Shown here one piece after another: positions 32,123-41,812 of a DNA stretch of 64,000 nucleotides. Position numbers and translations under genes: made by a program. How positions within the stretch are numbered: position 1 is the stretch's first letter; every line of letters begins with the position of its first letter. The notes under the pieces were generated by a model that saw only the letters and a program-made list of their open reading frames with translations, was not told the DNA's origin and ran no database searches. Location of the stretch: assembly GCA_005938025.2 (NCBI GenBank), contig VCCI02000001.1, positions 434,001 through 498,000 on the forward strand. Reading direction: 5' to 3'. The DNA comes from Inquilinus sp. KBS0705 (lineage in GTDB: Bacteria > Bacteroidota > Bacteroidia > Sphingobacteriales > Sphingobacteriaceae).

Positions 32123-34126
32123 ATGAACCGTCTTGCCAACTCTACCTCGCCATATTTATTACAGCATGCCAATAACCCGGTTAACTGGTACCCCTGGGGC
32201 ACCGAGGCGTTGCAAAAAGCTAAAGATGAGAACAAGTTGATACTGGTAAGTATAGGGTACTCGGCTTGCCACTGGTGTCATGTAATGGAGCACGAAAGCT
32301 TTGAAGACGAGGCTGTAGCGGGTGTTATGAACGAATATTTTGTTTGTATAAAGGTTGACCGAGAAGAACGCCCGGATGTTGACCAGATATACATGAGTGC
32401 TGTGCAATTAATGAGTGGCAGGGGCGGCTGGCCATTAAATTGCATTTGCCTGCCCGACCAGCGGCCTATTTATGGCGGTACCTATTTCCGAAAAAACGAT
32501 TGGACAAGCCTGCTGTTTAACCTGGCCGATTTTTATAAAACAAAACCACAGGAAGCCGAAGAGTATGCCGTAAGGCTAACCGAAGGCATAAATCAATACG
32601 AGTCGGTGGCTTTTGTTAAAGAGCAGCCCGAGTATACCAAAGCCGATCTGGAGGTGATAATGAATACCTGGCGTCGATACATCGACCCGGAGGAGGGTGG
32701 CTTTGGCGGTGCCCCAAAATTCCCGATGCCAAATAACTCGCTATTTTTAATGCGCTATGCACACCTGATGAAAGATAAGGGAATAGCCGATAATGTAAAA
32801 CTTACCCTGCGTAAAATGGCCTTCGGGGGTATATACGACCATATTGGCGGTGGTTTTGCCCGCTACGCGGTAGATTGCGTTTGGCATGTGCCCCATTTTG
32901 AAAAGATGCTGTATGACAATGGGCAGCTACTTAGCCTGTACGCCGAAGCCTATACCTGGCAAGCAGACCCTCTATATAAAACCATTGCAGATGAAATAAT
33001 CACCTTTGTAAGCAGGGAATTAACATCGCCTGATGGTGGTTTTTACTCGGCTTTAGATGCCGATAGTGAGGGAAAGGAAGGCAAATTTTACATATTTACC
33101 AAGGCTGAGATTGACGAGATATTAGGAGAAGATGCTGACCTATTTAATATTTACTATCACGTTACCGATGATGGTAATTGGGAAGAGGAGCACTCCAACG
33201 TTTTCTTTCGCCGAGAGAGTGATGAAGACCTTGCCGAAAAACTGGGTTTAACTGTTAATGAATTAGTTAGCGGTATAAATTCGTCTCGCCAAAAGGTATT
33301 AGATGCTCGTAGCAAGCGAATTAGGCCGGGGCTGGATAATAAAATACTGGCATCATGGAACGGCCTGATGCTAAAAGGCCTTTGCGAGGCTTACCGGGCA
33401 TTTAACCAATCCGCGTATTTGGAATTAGCATTAAAAAACGCTGATTTTATAGTGAATAATCTGCTATCAGGCGCTAAGCTTTCGCGTGTATATAAAAAGG
33501 AAGGTAAAAGCGATGTAGCTACATTTTTGGATGACTATGCTAATGTTATAGATGCCTTGATTGCATTATACGAGGTTACCTTTAATGAAGACTGGACAAT
33601 ACTGGCCCAAAAGCTAACGGATTACGCTCTGGCTCATTATTATAACCCAGAAGGTGGCATATTTTATTACACCGCTGATAACGATGAGCAATTGATCGCC
33701 CGCAAATCAGAGATTATGGATGGGGTTATACCTGCTTCAAACTCAGTTATGGCGCGCAATCTTAAAAAATTAGGTTTATTGTTTGATAATGAAGGGTATC
33801 TGGAAGTATCGGCACAACTATTGCGCAACATTGTACCACACCTTGCCAAATACAGCACAGCATACGCTAACTGGACAATGCTGCTGCTTGACGAGGTTTT
33901 TGGTACTTACGAAGTGGCTATAACCGGCGACAACGCCGAAGAGATGCGAGTAGCCTTAGAGCAGCATTACATCCCTAACAAAATTATGTTGGGCGGTAAA
34001 AAAGGAACGTTACCTTTGCTGACAGGCAAGTTTGAAAAAGCTACCCGCGTTTTTGTATGCCGCGATAAAACATGCGGGCTGCCCTCATATGATTTAGAAG
34101 GCGCCCTAAAACAAATAAATAACTAA
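32123..34126 (+). CDS. YyaL-type thioredoxin-fold protein (DUF255)
   Basis: The 667-residue protein has an N-terminal DUF255 thioredoxin-like domain ([26 protein letters not shown] ... [18 protein letters not shown], with a CxxC at Cys-His-Trp-Cys) and a large alpha/alpha-barrel like N-acylglucosamine epimerases ([68 protein letters not shown]). It is homologous to YyaL and human SPATA20. The molecular reaction is not established. There is no signal peptide, so it is cytoplasmic. It is followed 24 bp later by the SlyD gene on the same strand. Confidence 0.9.
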   Translation: MNRLANSTSPYLLQHANNPVNWYPWGTEALQKAKDENKLILVSIGYSACHWCHVMEHESFEDEAVAGVMNEYFVCIKVDREERPDVDQIYMSAVQLMSGRGGWPLNCICLPDQRPIYGGTYFRKNDWTSLLFNLADFYKTKPQEAEEYAVRLTEGINQYESVAFVKEQPEYTKADLEVIMNTWRRYIDPEEGGFGGAPKFPMPNNSLFLMRYAHLMKDKGIADNVKLTLRKMAFGGIYDHIGGGFARYAVDCVWHVPHFEKMLYDNGQLLSLYAEAYTWQADPLYKTIADEIITFVSRELTSPDGGFYSALDADSEGKEGKFYIFTKAEIDEILGEDADLFNIYYHVTDDGNWEEEHSNVFFRRESDEDLAEKLGLTVNELVSGINSSRQKVLDARSKRIRPGLDNKILASWNGLMLKGLCEAYRAFNQSAYLELALKNADFIVNNLLSGAKLSRVYKKEGKSDVATFLDDYANVIDALIALYEVTFNEDWTILAQKLTDYALAHYYNPEGGIFYYTADNDEQLIARKSEIMDGVIPASNSVMARNLKKLGLLFDNEGYLEVSAQLLRNIVPHLAKYSTAYANWTMLLLDEVFGTYEVAITGDNAEEMRVALEQHYIPNKIMLGGKKGTLPLLTGKFEKATRVFVCRDKTCGLPSYDLEGALKQINN

Positions 34127-34150
34127 TTGCTTATACTATAAATTGATAGA

Positions 34151-34648
34151 ATGAAAATTGAACCACAACATGTAGTGTCATTAACTTATGATTTGTACAC
34201 TACACAGGATGGCGTTGAAAGCCTGGTTGAAAGTGCAACCCAGGAGCAACCACTTACCTTTTTGTTTGGCGCAGGCCAGATGATTCCCCGTTTTGAAGAA
34301 AATTTAAGTACCCTTTCAACAGGCGATACTTACGATTTCCGCATATCTGCCGCAGAAGGTTACGGCGAAATTGACGAAGAAGCTGTAGCTAATTTGCCGA
34401 TAGAGATGTTTAAAGGTACTGATCTGCCGCAAATTGGCGAGGTTTTACCTTTGCAGGATAACAATGGCAACCGTTTCCAGGGGCAGGTTGTATCAGTTAC
34501 CGAAGACTCGGTTATTGTGGACATGAACCACCCTATGGCAGGCCAGGAACTGCATTTTAAAGGCGAAATATTAAACGTTCGCCCGGCAACGCCTGAGGAA
34601 CTGTCACATGGCCATGCACATGGCCCTGATGGTCACCACGCCCATTAA
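34151..34648 (+). CDS. slyD: SlyD-like FKBP-type peptidyl-prolyl isomerase
   Basis: SlyD-type FKBPs catalyse prolyl isomerisation and act as chaperones. The 165-residue protein shows the FKBP start VVSLTYDLYTTQDG, FLFGAGQMIPRFEENLSTLSTGD, the insert-in-flap region EMFKGTDLPQIGEVLPLQDNNGNRFQGQVV, and DMNHPMAGQELHFKGEILNVR. A His-rich tail (SHGHAHGPDGHHAH) suggests metal binding as in SlyD proteins, though shorter than the enteric one. It lies 24 bp behind the YyaL-type gene and ends at a strong terminator. Confidence 0.92.
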   Translation: MKIEPQHVVSLTYDLYTTQDGVESLVESATQEQPLTFLFGAGQMIPRFEENLSTLSTGDTYDFRISAAEGYGEIDEEAVANLPIEMFKGTDLPQIGEVLPLQDNNGNRFQGQVVSVTEDSVIVDMNHPMAGQELHFKGEILNVRPATPEELSHGHAHGPDGHHAH

Positions 34649-34662
34649 TTAGATGATTTTAC

Positions 34663-34703
34663 AAAAAAAAGAGGCTGTCCAAAATTGGATAGCCTCTTTT
34701 TTT
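34663..34703 (+). terminator. Terminator of the slyD gene
   Basis: AAAAAAAGAGGCTGTCC pairs with GGATAGCCTCTTTTTTT (one G-U pair, 6-base loop) 14 bp after the stop. The right arm is a run of U residues. Confidence 0.88.
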
Positions 34704-34870
34704 ATCACTCGTTTTCTATTCCACATCCCTGTATAAAGTTTTTCACTTTTTTCGCTGTCATGCGGGGATTTTTCGTTTTTTTTCGTTTTAATTCGTTTGG
34801 GGTGATGTAACTAATATAACATTATCCGGCATAAAAAAAAGTTTAAAACCGAAAATCAGAACGCAATTTA

Positions 34871-35572
34871 TCAATGGTCAAAATCTAAATGGCCGGCATC
34901 GGTAACAAAGCAGCGTATCATAATGCGCGATGATACGGCCTCACCATTTAGGGTAGTGGGGGTAAATATCTTGTCGGCAGGGTTGGGCAGGTCGATGTTC
35001 ATGTTCACAATCTGTAGTTCCTCGCCCTCAGGACTAAACAGATGCACCTTGTAATCGGCAAGGCGGCCATAGGGGCTTATCAATAATTCAACAACTGCCT
35101 TTATTAATGCCTGCCTGTTTAGCTCGTTCAAATAATCGGGTAGTTTAAAAAGCTGCAGGTAGGGGATGTAACCGTAATAGCGCCCGCCTATTTTAATGGG
35201 CTTGGTTACCTTATCGGTTGGTTCAAGGTTTTTATCAATAAAGTACCGTAATGCCGATGTGGTATCTTCCGGTGCTTCAAAATACAGTTTTTGGGTATCG
35301 TAGTTATAGGTTTGTATAACCGTGCCTTTGGTATCGTAAAACTGCCACAAGCCGGCGCGCTTATCATTTTTGTAATCGCCGCTTGCTACGGTTATCTTCT
35401 TTTTAAATAAAGCCTGGTATAAGCCCTGCCGTATGGCCTTATTGCTTTTTAATACCTGGAAAACCTCGGTAACCGAATCTGTTAACTTGTTCTTCTTTTG
35501 AACAGTTTCTTGCGCAAAGCAATTGTTTATAAGTAGTATCGCTGTAAAAAAGAGCAAACAACGTTTTAGCAT
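34871..35572 (-). CDS. Exported protein of unknown function with MORN-like segment
   Basis: A 233-residue product with a signal peptide (LLFFTAILLINNCFA before QETVQ). The mature part contains GDYKNDKRAGLWQFYDTKGTVIQTYNYD, a MORN-like toxin/antitoxin-type repeat (G-x-W-x-F-Y-D-x-x-G). Its C-terminal half resembles TonB C-terminal-like folds (ADYKVHLFSPEGEELQIVNMNIDLPNPADKIFTPTTLNGEAVSSRIMIRCFV). It is the last gene of a probable minus-strand transcript with the PH-domain protein (33 bp gap) and the outer-membrane receptor. Function is unknown, with an envelope role inferred from context. Confidence 0.6.
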   Translation of the reverse strand: MLKRCLLFFTAILLINNCFAQETVQKKNKLTDSVTEVFQVLKSNKAIRQGLYQALFKKKITVASGDYKNDKRAGLWQFYDTKGTVIQTYNYDTQKLYFEAPEDTTSALRYFIDKNLEPTDKVTKPIKIGGRYYGYIPYLQLFKLPDYLNELNRQALIKAVVELLISPYGRLADYKVHLFSPEGEELQIVNMNIDLPNPADKIFTPTTLNGEAVSSRIMIRCFVTDAGHLDFDH

Positions 35573-35605
35573 TGTAGTATTGGTAGAGATGTGTTAGTTA
35601 TCGAT

Positions 35606-36022
35606 TTATTGCTCGTAATGTATGGCCGGGTTGATATGTTGCAGCTGAATGATAAAATCCTCTTTGTTTTCGGGCGAGATGATTACCGAATCGTACTGAT
35701 TGTAAAATATCTCTATCCTGTCTAACGATAATGCCGGCGAACTTAAAATAGTTTTAGTAGGTACAATTTTTTTAATAGACGCAATAGGTATCAACAGGTT
35801 TAAAAACAGGCCGCATTTTATACGTAAGGTAGCATCGGTAGTAATGGTGTAATTGGTGTTCAGTAAAATAGGGAACAGTACAACGCCTACAATAGCCAGG
35901 CTTAGCGCGGCCGCGGTATATTGTTTATTATATATATAAACCGCATCCATCACCAGCAGCAAGGTAATGGGCATGTATATAAATATCCCTTTTTTTGAGG
36001 TGTAAAACTTCTCTGTTATCAT
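35606..36022 (-). CDS. Membrane-associated bacterial PH-domain-like protein
   Basis: The 138-residue product starts at the ATG at 36020-36022 (MITEKFYTSKKGIFIYMP). The frame is open further upstream into the receptor gene, where it reads only a low-complexity Ala-rich string, so the shorter start is preferred. Two hydrophobic helices (about residues 14-31 and 40-56) precede a small beta-domain NYTITTDATLRIKCGLFLNLLIPIASIKKIVPTKTIL, resembling bacterial PH (DUF1200/bPH_4) proteins. It is probably an integral inner-membrane protein. It lies 13 bp after the receptor stop. Confidence 0.7.
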   Translation of the reverse strand: MITEKFYTSKKGIFIYMPITLLLVMDAVYIYNKQYTAAALSLAIVGVVLFPILLNTNYTITTDATLRIKCGLFLNLLIPIASIKKIVPTKTILSSPALSLDRIEIFYNQYDSVIISPENKEDFIIQLQHINPAIHYEQ

Positions 36023-36035
36023 TTTACCTTTAAGC

Positions 36036-38813
36036 TTATTGGTTATTGCTACGGCCGCCGCCAAAGCGTTTACCGCCACCGCCATTGCGGCCGCCGCCTT
36101 GCCTGCCGGCAAACTTTTGCAACCGTAAGGTAAATGTAAGCATAAAATATCTGCCCAAACGATTGGTGCGTGTATCTATGATCTGGTTGCCGCTTACCAC
36201 GCGCGATACGCCGGTGTTTTGGTTAAACAGGTCAAACGCCTGAAAACGCAGCGACGCTATGTTCTTTTTCAAAAACTGGTACTCAACATAAGTGCTTAGC
36301 AGGGTGGGGTTGGCTTTAACCGTACTGCTAAAGCCATTATTAAAGGTTTGGGTTAAGTTATAGCCCAATATCAGGTTGTTAAAAAAGTAGTTTCGCCCGT
36401 CAAACCCTAATGTCCAGGTTTTTGCATCGGTGTTTATAGACGATGGCAAGCTGTATTTGGTGGTATTAATGCTGTAGTTGGCGCTTATTTCGGTATCCAT
36501 TAGGCTGTCAATATCTACCCTTAGTTTGGCACCCTGGTTCCAAACCCAGTTTTTGCCCTCGTTGCGTTCATCCTCAATAAACGATATGTTGTTGTTAAAA
36601 TTTGCCCCGCCGTTAAGGGTTACGGTATACTTGCGGTTGGCAAATGGTTTTGAGAAGGCATAGTTGCCGCTAAGCGAATAAAAGCCGTTGGTGTTAATAT
36701 AGCGCGTTTCCTGCACGGTGTTATTAGCGCTGCCGTTGTTATTACTTACCGGCGATGTATTGGTAACAATTTTATTAAGCGTGGTATTATATGCTAAGTT
36801 GGTGAACAGTGAGTTACCGCTGGCAATATCAAACTGGTTGTAGCGCAGAGCAATGTTGTTGCTAAATTCGGGCTTTAGGTTGGGGTTACCATAAATGCGG
36901 TTTTGCGGGTTGCTAAAATCTGGCTGCAATTGTAATTGGGTAAAGCCTGGCTGGTTATTGCTGCCTGTGTAATTTAAAGCAAGTGTGTGGTTCTTTTTAA
37001 ATATGTAGTTAAACCGCGCCGTAGGTATGTAGTTAAAAGTATGGGTAGATGTGCTGAAATTATGCGATTCGCCATTCAATTCGGCAGGCTGCACGGCCAT
37101 ACCCAGCGTGTAATTATATTTTACATTAACCCCGCGCAGGTTTAAACCAAAGCGATTGGTGATGAATTGGTAATTATAAAGCGTACTTAACGAGTCTACA
37201 TACACTTGCGCCCCGGTTGTTGGGTCTACACGGTAGTTGTAACGGTTATTATTTGTATTGGTATAGTTGTAGGCATAGTTAGCCTCCAGGTAGGTTGATT
37301 TGCCCACAGGCTCGGTGTACGACAAACTGATATTGGCCCTTGACGAATTGTTGTTGGTGTTGATCTGCTGAAACAGCGGCGTTATAATGCTATCCTGCTG
37401 CGTGGTGTATTGGTCGTTAAGGTCCTGGGTGTTTTTTGAATAATTAAGGCCTGTATTAATGCTAAAATTACGCCCCTTCTTGTTGAATTTATGATTAAAC
37501 AGCAAGCTAATGCCCCCGCTGGGCGATGTGGTATTGGTTAAAGCCAGTTCGTTGCCGGTAATTAGGGTGCTGTTGCGGGTATTACTAAAATCATCGGTAG
37601 TGTTATCCTTTGATGTGCTGTAAGAAAAGTTTGGGTTTATCTTTAAATAGTTGGCGGTATCTATGCGGTATTCTATATTAAAATCTAACCGGTGGTTAAC
37701 GCTGTTGTTGCGGCCTATGCTGTTATCGTTATTAATGATGGCCCCATTTTGAAAAAGGTTTTGTTGCAACGATGTGCTGGTGGTGTATTTGTCTTTATCG
37801 GCAAGGCTATAGCTGCCATAAGCCGTAATTTTTTTACCCCACTCATCCCTATAGTTAAAACCTAACGACCGGTTGGTGGTAATGCCGTTGGCGGTGCTAA
37901 GGCCACCACCGGCTGCTGCACCGCCGCCGCCTCCCCGGCCTGCGCGACCCCCGCCACCACCGCCGCCGCCAAGGTTAAACGAGTTGGTGTTGGTGTTATT
38001 AATAGTGCCGATAAGGGATATCTGCCTGTCTTCTTTAAAAGTATTGGCCGACAGGCGTGCCAGGTAACGGTCGTCGTTACCGGCCCCAACGGTTGCCTGG
38101 CCAAATTGGCCGGTGCGCTTGCCTTTTTGTATGGTAATGTTCAATATCTTTTCGGGGTCGCCGGTTTTAATGCCGGTTAGGTTGGCCTGGTCGCCGTAAT
38201 CATCAATTACCTGTATGTTTTCTACAATATCGGCCGGCAGGTTTTGCGTTGCGGTTTGCACATCGCCGGTAAAGTAATTTTTGCCGTTTACCCGCACCTT
38301 GGTTACCTGTTTACCATGGGCGGTAACATTGCCATCCTTATCTACCGATACGCCCGGCAGCTTTTTAAGCAGGTCTTCAACAGGCGATCCATCGCGCACT
38401 TTATAGGCACTGGCCTTGTATTCAACGGTATCTTCTTTAATAGTAATGGGGTTGGCGCTAATAGCGGTAATGTTAACTGTGTTTAACAGGTTTATTTGCA
38501 GTTTAAGCTTTATAGGGTCTAAAACAATTGGCTTGGTATCGTTATCCATGGCATACTTGCGGGTAACCTGCTGGTAGCCTAAACCGCTTATGGTAATTTT
38601 AAAGTTTTTTGCCTTAACAGCTGCAAAGTAAAACCCACCCTTTACATCGCTGGATACGATGAGGCTGTCTTTGTCAGATATCAGTTTTACAGTTACGGCG
38701 GGTACAAAACCAAGGCTATCAACAACGGTACCGCTTACGGCACGTGGCTGTTGGGCAAAAGTATTTTGTATAAATAAAAAACTAAGGAGGGTGAATAGCA
38801 CGTACTTTATCAT
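36036..38813 (-). CDS. TonB-dependent-receptor-like outer-membrane beta-barrel protein
   Basis: The 925-residue protein has a signal peptide (LFTLLSFLFIQNTFA), a carboxypeptidase-regulatory-like domain (AVSGTVVDSLGFVPAVTVKLIS..., about 25-105) and a TonB plug-like segment (VEDLLKKLPGVSVDKDGNVTAHGKQVTKVRVNGKNYFTGD..., about 140-230). A long OMP_b-brl-type barrel follows that ends with a terminal F/L-rich strand (YFMLTFTLRLQKF). Two Gly-rich stretches are unusual: one after the plug (about residues 277-305, G and A/R only) and the C-terminal tail (GGGRNGGGGKRFGGGRSN). Such proteins import siderophores, glycans or peptides, or act as surface assembly proteins; the ligand is not known. It heads the transcript with the PH-domain gene. 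Confidence 0.85.
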   Translation of the reverse strand: MIKYVLFTLLSFLFIQNTFAQQPRAVSGTVVDSLGFVPAVTVKLISDKDSLIVSSDVKGGFYFAAVKAKNFKITISGLGYQQVTRKYAMDNDTKPIVLDPIKLKLQINLLNTVNITAISANPITIKEDTVEYKASAYKVRDGSPVEDLLKKLPGVSVDKDGNVTAHGKQVTKVRVNGKNYFTGDVQTATQNLPADIVENIQVIDDYGDQANLTGIKTGDPEKILNITIQKGKRTGQFGQATVGAGNDDRYLARLSANTFKEDRQISLIGTINNTNTNSFNLGGGGGGGGRAGRGGGGGAAAGGGLSTANGITTNRSLGFNYRDEWGKKITAYGSYSLADKDKYTTSTSLQQNLFQNGAIINNDNSIGRNNSVNHRLDFNIEYRIDTANYLKINPNFSYSTSKDNTTDDFSNTRNSTLITGNELALTNTTSPSGGISLLFNHKFNKKGRNFSINTGLNYSKNTQDLNDQYTTQQDSIITPLFQQINTNNNSSRANISLSYTEPVGKSTYLEANYAYNYTNTNNNRYNYRVDPTTGAQVYVDSLSTLYNYQFITNRFGLNLRGVNVKYNYTLGMAVQPAELNGESHNFSTSTHTFNYIPTARFNYIFKKNHTLALNYTGSNNQPGFTQLQLQPDFSNPQNRIYGNPNLKPEFSNNIALRYNQFDIASGNSLFTNLAYNTTLNKIVTNTSPVSNNNGSANNTVQETRYINTNGFYSLSGNYAFSKPFANRKYTVTLNGGANFNNNISFIEDERNEGKNWVWNQGAKLRVDIDSLMDTEISANYSINTTKYSLPSSINTDAKTWTLGFDGRNYFFNNLILGYNLTQTFNNGFSSTVKANPTLLSTYVEYQFLKKNIASLRFQAFDLFNQNTGVSRVVSGNQIIDTRTNRLGRYFMLTFTLRLQKFAGRQGGGRNGGGGKRFGGGRSNNQ

Positions 38814-39024
38814 GGATGGGGCTTTGTTTGCCTAATGACGTACATAACCTGCCGAAGTTTAAATGATAGGTGGATTGTCATACAAATGTTGCAATAAACC
38901 AGACATTTAGCTGACAATTTAATTATTTATTAATTTATTTAACGATTATCTGTTATTTATACATATCTTTCATCCGTTATCAAAAGATACAACCCCAATT
39001 ATATAAACTAATCTTCCGTTACTA

Positions 39025-40110
39025 ATGGCATTTATACACGATGTGCTTGAAAAACCATCCTATGGGTGGAAAGATGAAAATGGCGACCTATCAAAACCTT
39101 CTCCCGGTCGTATCCTCGAAGAATTTGTATCAAGAATTAACGTTTTCGCCGACAAAAAAAACTGGCTTTCGTTTTTAGCCTGGTTTATGGTTGTTTGCTT
39201 AACGCCATTTCTGCTACTATTTATATTCAAATATTTTTCAATTAAGGGCCTTATCATCGCGTTTGTATACAGCATGATGGTGATGGGTACACATGGCACC
39301 ATTTGGTACCACAGGTACTGCACCCATGGCGCTTATAAATTCAAGAACAACTTTTGGAGGTTTTTTACTCAAAATCTTACCCTAAAGATCATCCCCGAAG
39401 AGATATATGCTATATCGCATCACGTGCACCATGCTTTGTCTGACCAACCGGGCGACCCATACAACGCACAGGGCGGGTTTTTATATTGCTTTTTAGCTGA
39501 TGCAAACCACCAGCCAATTAACCGTAATATGGACGAAAAGGATTATAACCGCTGCCTTGCTTTAATGAAGCATACCGGTGTAACCGCAAATACCTATGCG
39601 CAGTATCAAAAATATGGTTCGGTAGCTAACCCTTTCCACACCATAGTGGGCGTAATTGCTAACTGGGCGTTTTGGTTCACCGTATTCTTTTTATTAGGCG
39701 GTTTGCCTTTGGCTTGTGCCATTTTTGGTGCGGCCGGTATATGGGCAGTAGGTGTGCGTACCTTTAATTACGAGGGGCACGGTAAGGGCGAGGATAAGCG
39801 CCGCGAAGGTATCGACTATAACCGTAAGGATATGTCGGTAAACCAGCTTTGGCCAGGTTATGTGGCCGGCGAATGGCACAATAACCATCACCTTTTTCCA
39901 AAAAGCGCGCGCTCGGGTTTTAAGGCCCACCAAATAGATACCGCTTTTTACTACATTAAATTTATGAGCCTTATAGGTGCCGTAAGCCAGTATAAAGACT
40001 CGAAACAGCAGTTTTTAAAAGACTATGTTAAACCTGCAGCCAAGCCACAAGCCGAATTGGTTTTTTGCCCGGTTACCGGCAAGCAGATTTATGCTGTTGA
40101 GCAAGTTTAA
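39025..40110 (+). CDS. Fatty-acid desaturase (acyl-CoA/acyl-lipid delta-9 type)
   Basis: This is a membrane di-iron desaturase that introduces a double bond into fatty acyl chains. The 361-residue protein has three histidine clusters: HGTIWYHRYCTHGAY (HxxxxH), HHVHHALSDQPGDPY (HxxHH) and EWHNNHHLFPKSARSG (HxxHH). Two pairs of hydrophobic segments lie around residues 47-90 and 207-240. It resembles delta-9 desaturases of bacteria and eukaryotes. A single gene with its own terminator. The divergent receptor gene lies 211 bp away. Confidence 0.93.
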   Translation: MAFIHDVLEKPSYGWKDENGDLSKPSPGRILEEFVSRINVFADKKNWLSFLAWFMVVCLTPFLLLFIFKYFSIKGLIIAFVYSMMVMGTHGTIWYHRYCTHGAYKFKNNFWRFFTQNLTLKIIPEEIYAISHHVHHALSDQPGDPYNAQGGFLYCFLADANHQPINRNMDEKDYNRCLALMKHTGVTANTYAQYQKYGSVANPFHTIVGVIANWAFWFTVFFLLGGLPLACAIFGAAGIWAVGVRTFNYEGHGKGEDKRREGIDYNRKDMSVNQLWPGYVAGEWHNNHHLFPKSARSGFKAHQIDTAFYYIKFMSLIGAVSQYKDSKQQFLKDYVKPAAKPQAELVFCPVTGKQIYAVEQV

Positions 40111-40150
40111 CCAAACCTGATACTATATTACCTGCAATGGCAGGGAAAGT

Positions 40151-40182
40151 AAAAAAGGAGATGCATTTGCATCTCCTTTTTT
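40151..40182. terminator. Terminator after the desaturase gene
   Basis: A perfect 15-bp stem AAAAAAGGAGATGCA / TGCATCTCCTTTTTT with a 2-base loop (minimal loop is formed by opening the apical pairs) lies 40 bp after the stop. A T6 run completes it. Confidence 0.85.
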
Positions 40183-40269
40183 GTTTAAAAGCAATTTTTA
40201 ACCTATGATTTTTATAAATGAATAGCTAACTTAGTAGTCCAATTATTCATAAACCTAAAAAATCTCATC

Positions 40270-41799
40270 TTGAAAAAGTTTACAAGCTTATTTACCGGCT
40301 TGCTGGTAATGTTATTGTGCGCGCAAAGCAGTTACGCGCAAACGGTCGGTATATTTGACGGCAACACCGATGTTGGCCCTGTTAAACATAAGGGTAGCGC
40401 CGTTTATGATGCCAAAATACAGCAATACACAGTAACCGGGTCTGGCACCAATATATGGTTTACTAAGGATGAGTTCCACTTTGTTTGGAAAAAGATAAAA
40501 GGCGATTTTATACTACGCACCAACGCCACATTTGTAGGTAAAGGAACCGAGGCTCACCGCAAGTTTGGTTTAATGGTACGTAAATCGTTAGATGGTAATT
40601 CGGCCCATGTTAATGCTGTGGTTCATGGCGATGGCCTTACATCGTTGCAATACCGTAAAGCGGCAAATGACAGCACAAAGGAGCAAAAAATGGCACTTAC
40701 CGGTGCAGGCGTAGTGCAGCTGGAAAGAAGAGGCAATACCTATACTATGGCCGCGGCGCGCCAGGGCGATGTATTTGGCCCTGAAGAAAAAATAGATCTT
40801 GACCTGGGCGACGAAGTATACGTGGGCATATTTGTTTGCTCGCATAACCCCGAAGTGTCTGAGCAGGCAGTATTCAGCAATACGCGTATAGTGCAGCCGG
40901 CAGGTGCAACCCTTGTTCCGTATAAACAATACTTAGGCAGCAGTATTGAGGTGCTGGACGTAGATAACCAAAGCAGCCGTATTATTTACCAGTCGCCAAA
41001 ATCGTTACAGGCACCAAACTGGATGGTAGATGGCAAAGCGCTTATATATAATAGCGAAGGCTCGTTATATAAATACAACCTGGCTACCAATACGCCCACC
41101 GTTTTAAATACCAACCCCGCCAAAAATAATAATAACGACCATGTACTATCTTTTGATGGTAAATGGCTAACCATTAGCAGCGGCGATGGCGGCCCTTCAA
41201 TAGGTTATGTAGTGCCCTCAGCCGGCGGTGAGGCCCGCAAGGTTACACAAACCGGTAAAGGCGCATCGTATATGCATGGCTGGTCGCCCGATGGTAAATA
41301 CCTGGTATTTTGCGGCGAGCGTAATAAAGAGTATGATGTTTACCGCATACCTGCAGCAGGCGGGCCTGAAGAACGCTTGACTACCACACCCGGTTTAGAT
41401 GATGGACCCGAATACACGCCCGATGGCAAGTACATTTACTTTAATTCGGTACGGTCGGGCTTAATGCAGGTTTGGCGCATGAAAGCCGATGGCACCGAGC
41501 AAACCCAAATCACCAACGATGATTTTAATAACTGGTTTCCGCACATATCGCCCGATGGTAAATGGATAGTGTATATCACCTTCCTTAAAAACGAAGTGGC
41601 CCCCGGCGATCACCCTTTTTATAAGCATGTATACCTTAGGGTAATGCCAATTGAGGGCGGGCCGTCAAAAGTGGTGGCTTATTTATACGGCGGGCAGGGT
41701 ACCATTAATACCCCATCGTGGGCGCCAGATAGTAAACATCTGGCATTTGTAAGTAATTCCGACCTATTATTTCCTATATTTCCAACAGCAAAAAACTAA
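40270..41799 (+). CDS. Exported TolB-like beta-propeller protein
   Basis: The 509-residue product has a signal peptide (KKFTSLFTGLLVMLLCAQSSYA before QTVG) that only works if translation starts at the TTG at 40270-40272; the next in-frame ATG (40309) would cut the signal. The first 200 residues are beta-rich (DUF1349/concanavalin-like). The rest is a TolB/WD40-like propeller with SPDGKYLVFCGE..., YTPDGKYIYFNSVRSGLMQVWRMKADGTEQTQITNDD and ISPDGKWIVYITF repeats. It is the first gene of the long co-directional sugar-oxidation island. A role in binding or sensing a saccharide in the periplasm is possible. Confidence 0.75.
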   Translation: MKKFTSLFTGLLVMLLCAQSSYAQTVGIFDGNTDVGPVKHKGSAVYDAKIQQYTVTGSGTNIWFTKDEFHFVWKKIKGDFILRTNATFVGKGTEAHRKFGLMVRKSLDGNSAHVNAVVHGDGLTSLQYRKAANDSTKEQKMALTGAGVVQLERRGNTYTMAAARQGDVFGPEEKIDLDLGDEVYVGIFVCSHNPEVSEQAVFSNTRIVQPAGATLVPYKQYLGSSIEVLDVDNQSSRIIYQSPKSLQAPNWMVDGKALIYNSEGSLYKYNLATNTPTVLNTNPAKNNNNDHVLSFDGKWLTISSGDGGPSIGYVVPSAGGEARKVTQTGKGASYMHGWSPDGKYLVFCGERNKEYDVYRIPAAGGPEERLTTTPGLDDGPEYTPDGKYIYFNSVRSGLMQVWRMKADGTEQTQITNDDFNNWFPHISPDGKWIVYITFLKNEVAPGDHPFYKHVYLRVMPIEGGPSKVVAYLYGGQGTINTPSWAPDSKHLAFVSNSDLLFPIFPTAKN

Positions 41800-41812
41800 A
41801 TCTCAAAATAAA

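Noticed and set aside
36023..36112. Upstream extension of the PH-domain gene (Ala-rich MPAGKAAAAMAVAV)
   Set aside because: It is a shifted reading of the Gly-rich end of the receptor gene. The ATG at 36022 matches the expected N-terminus.
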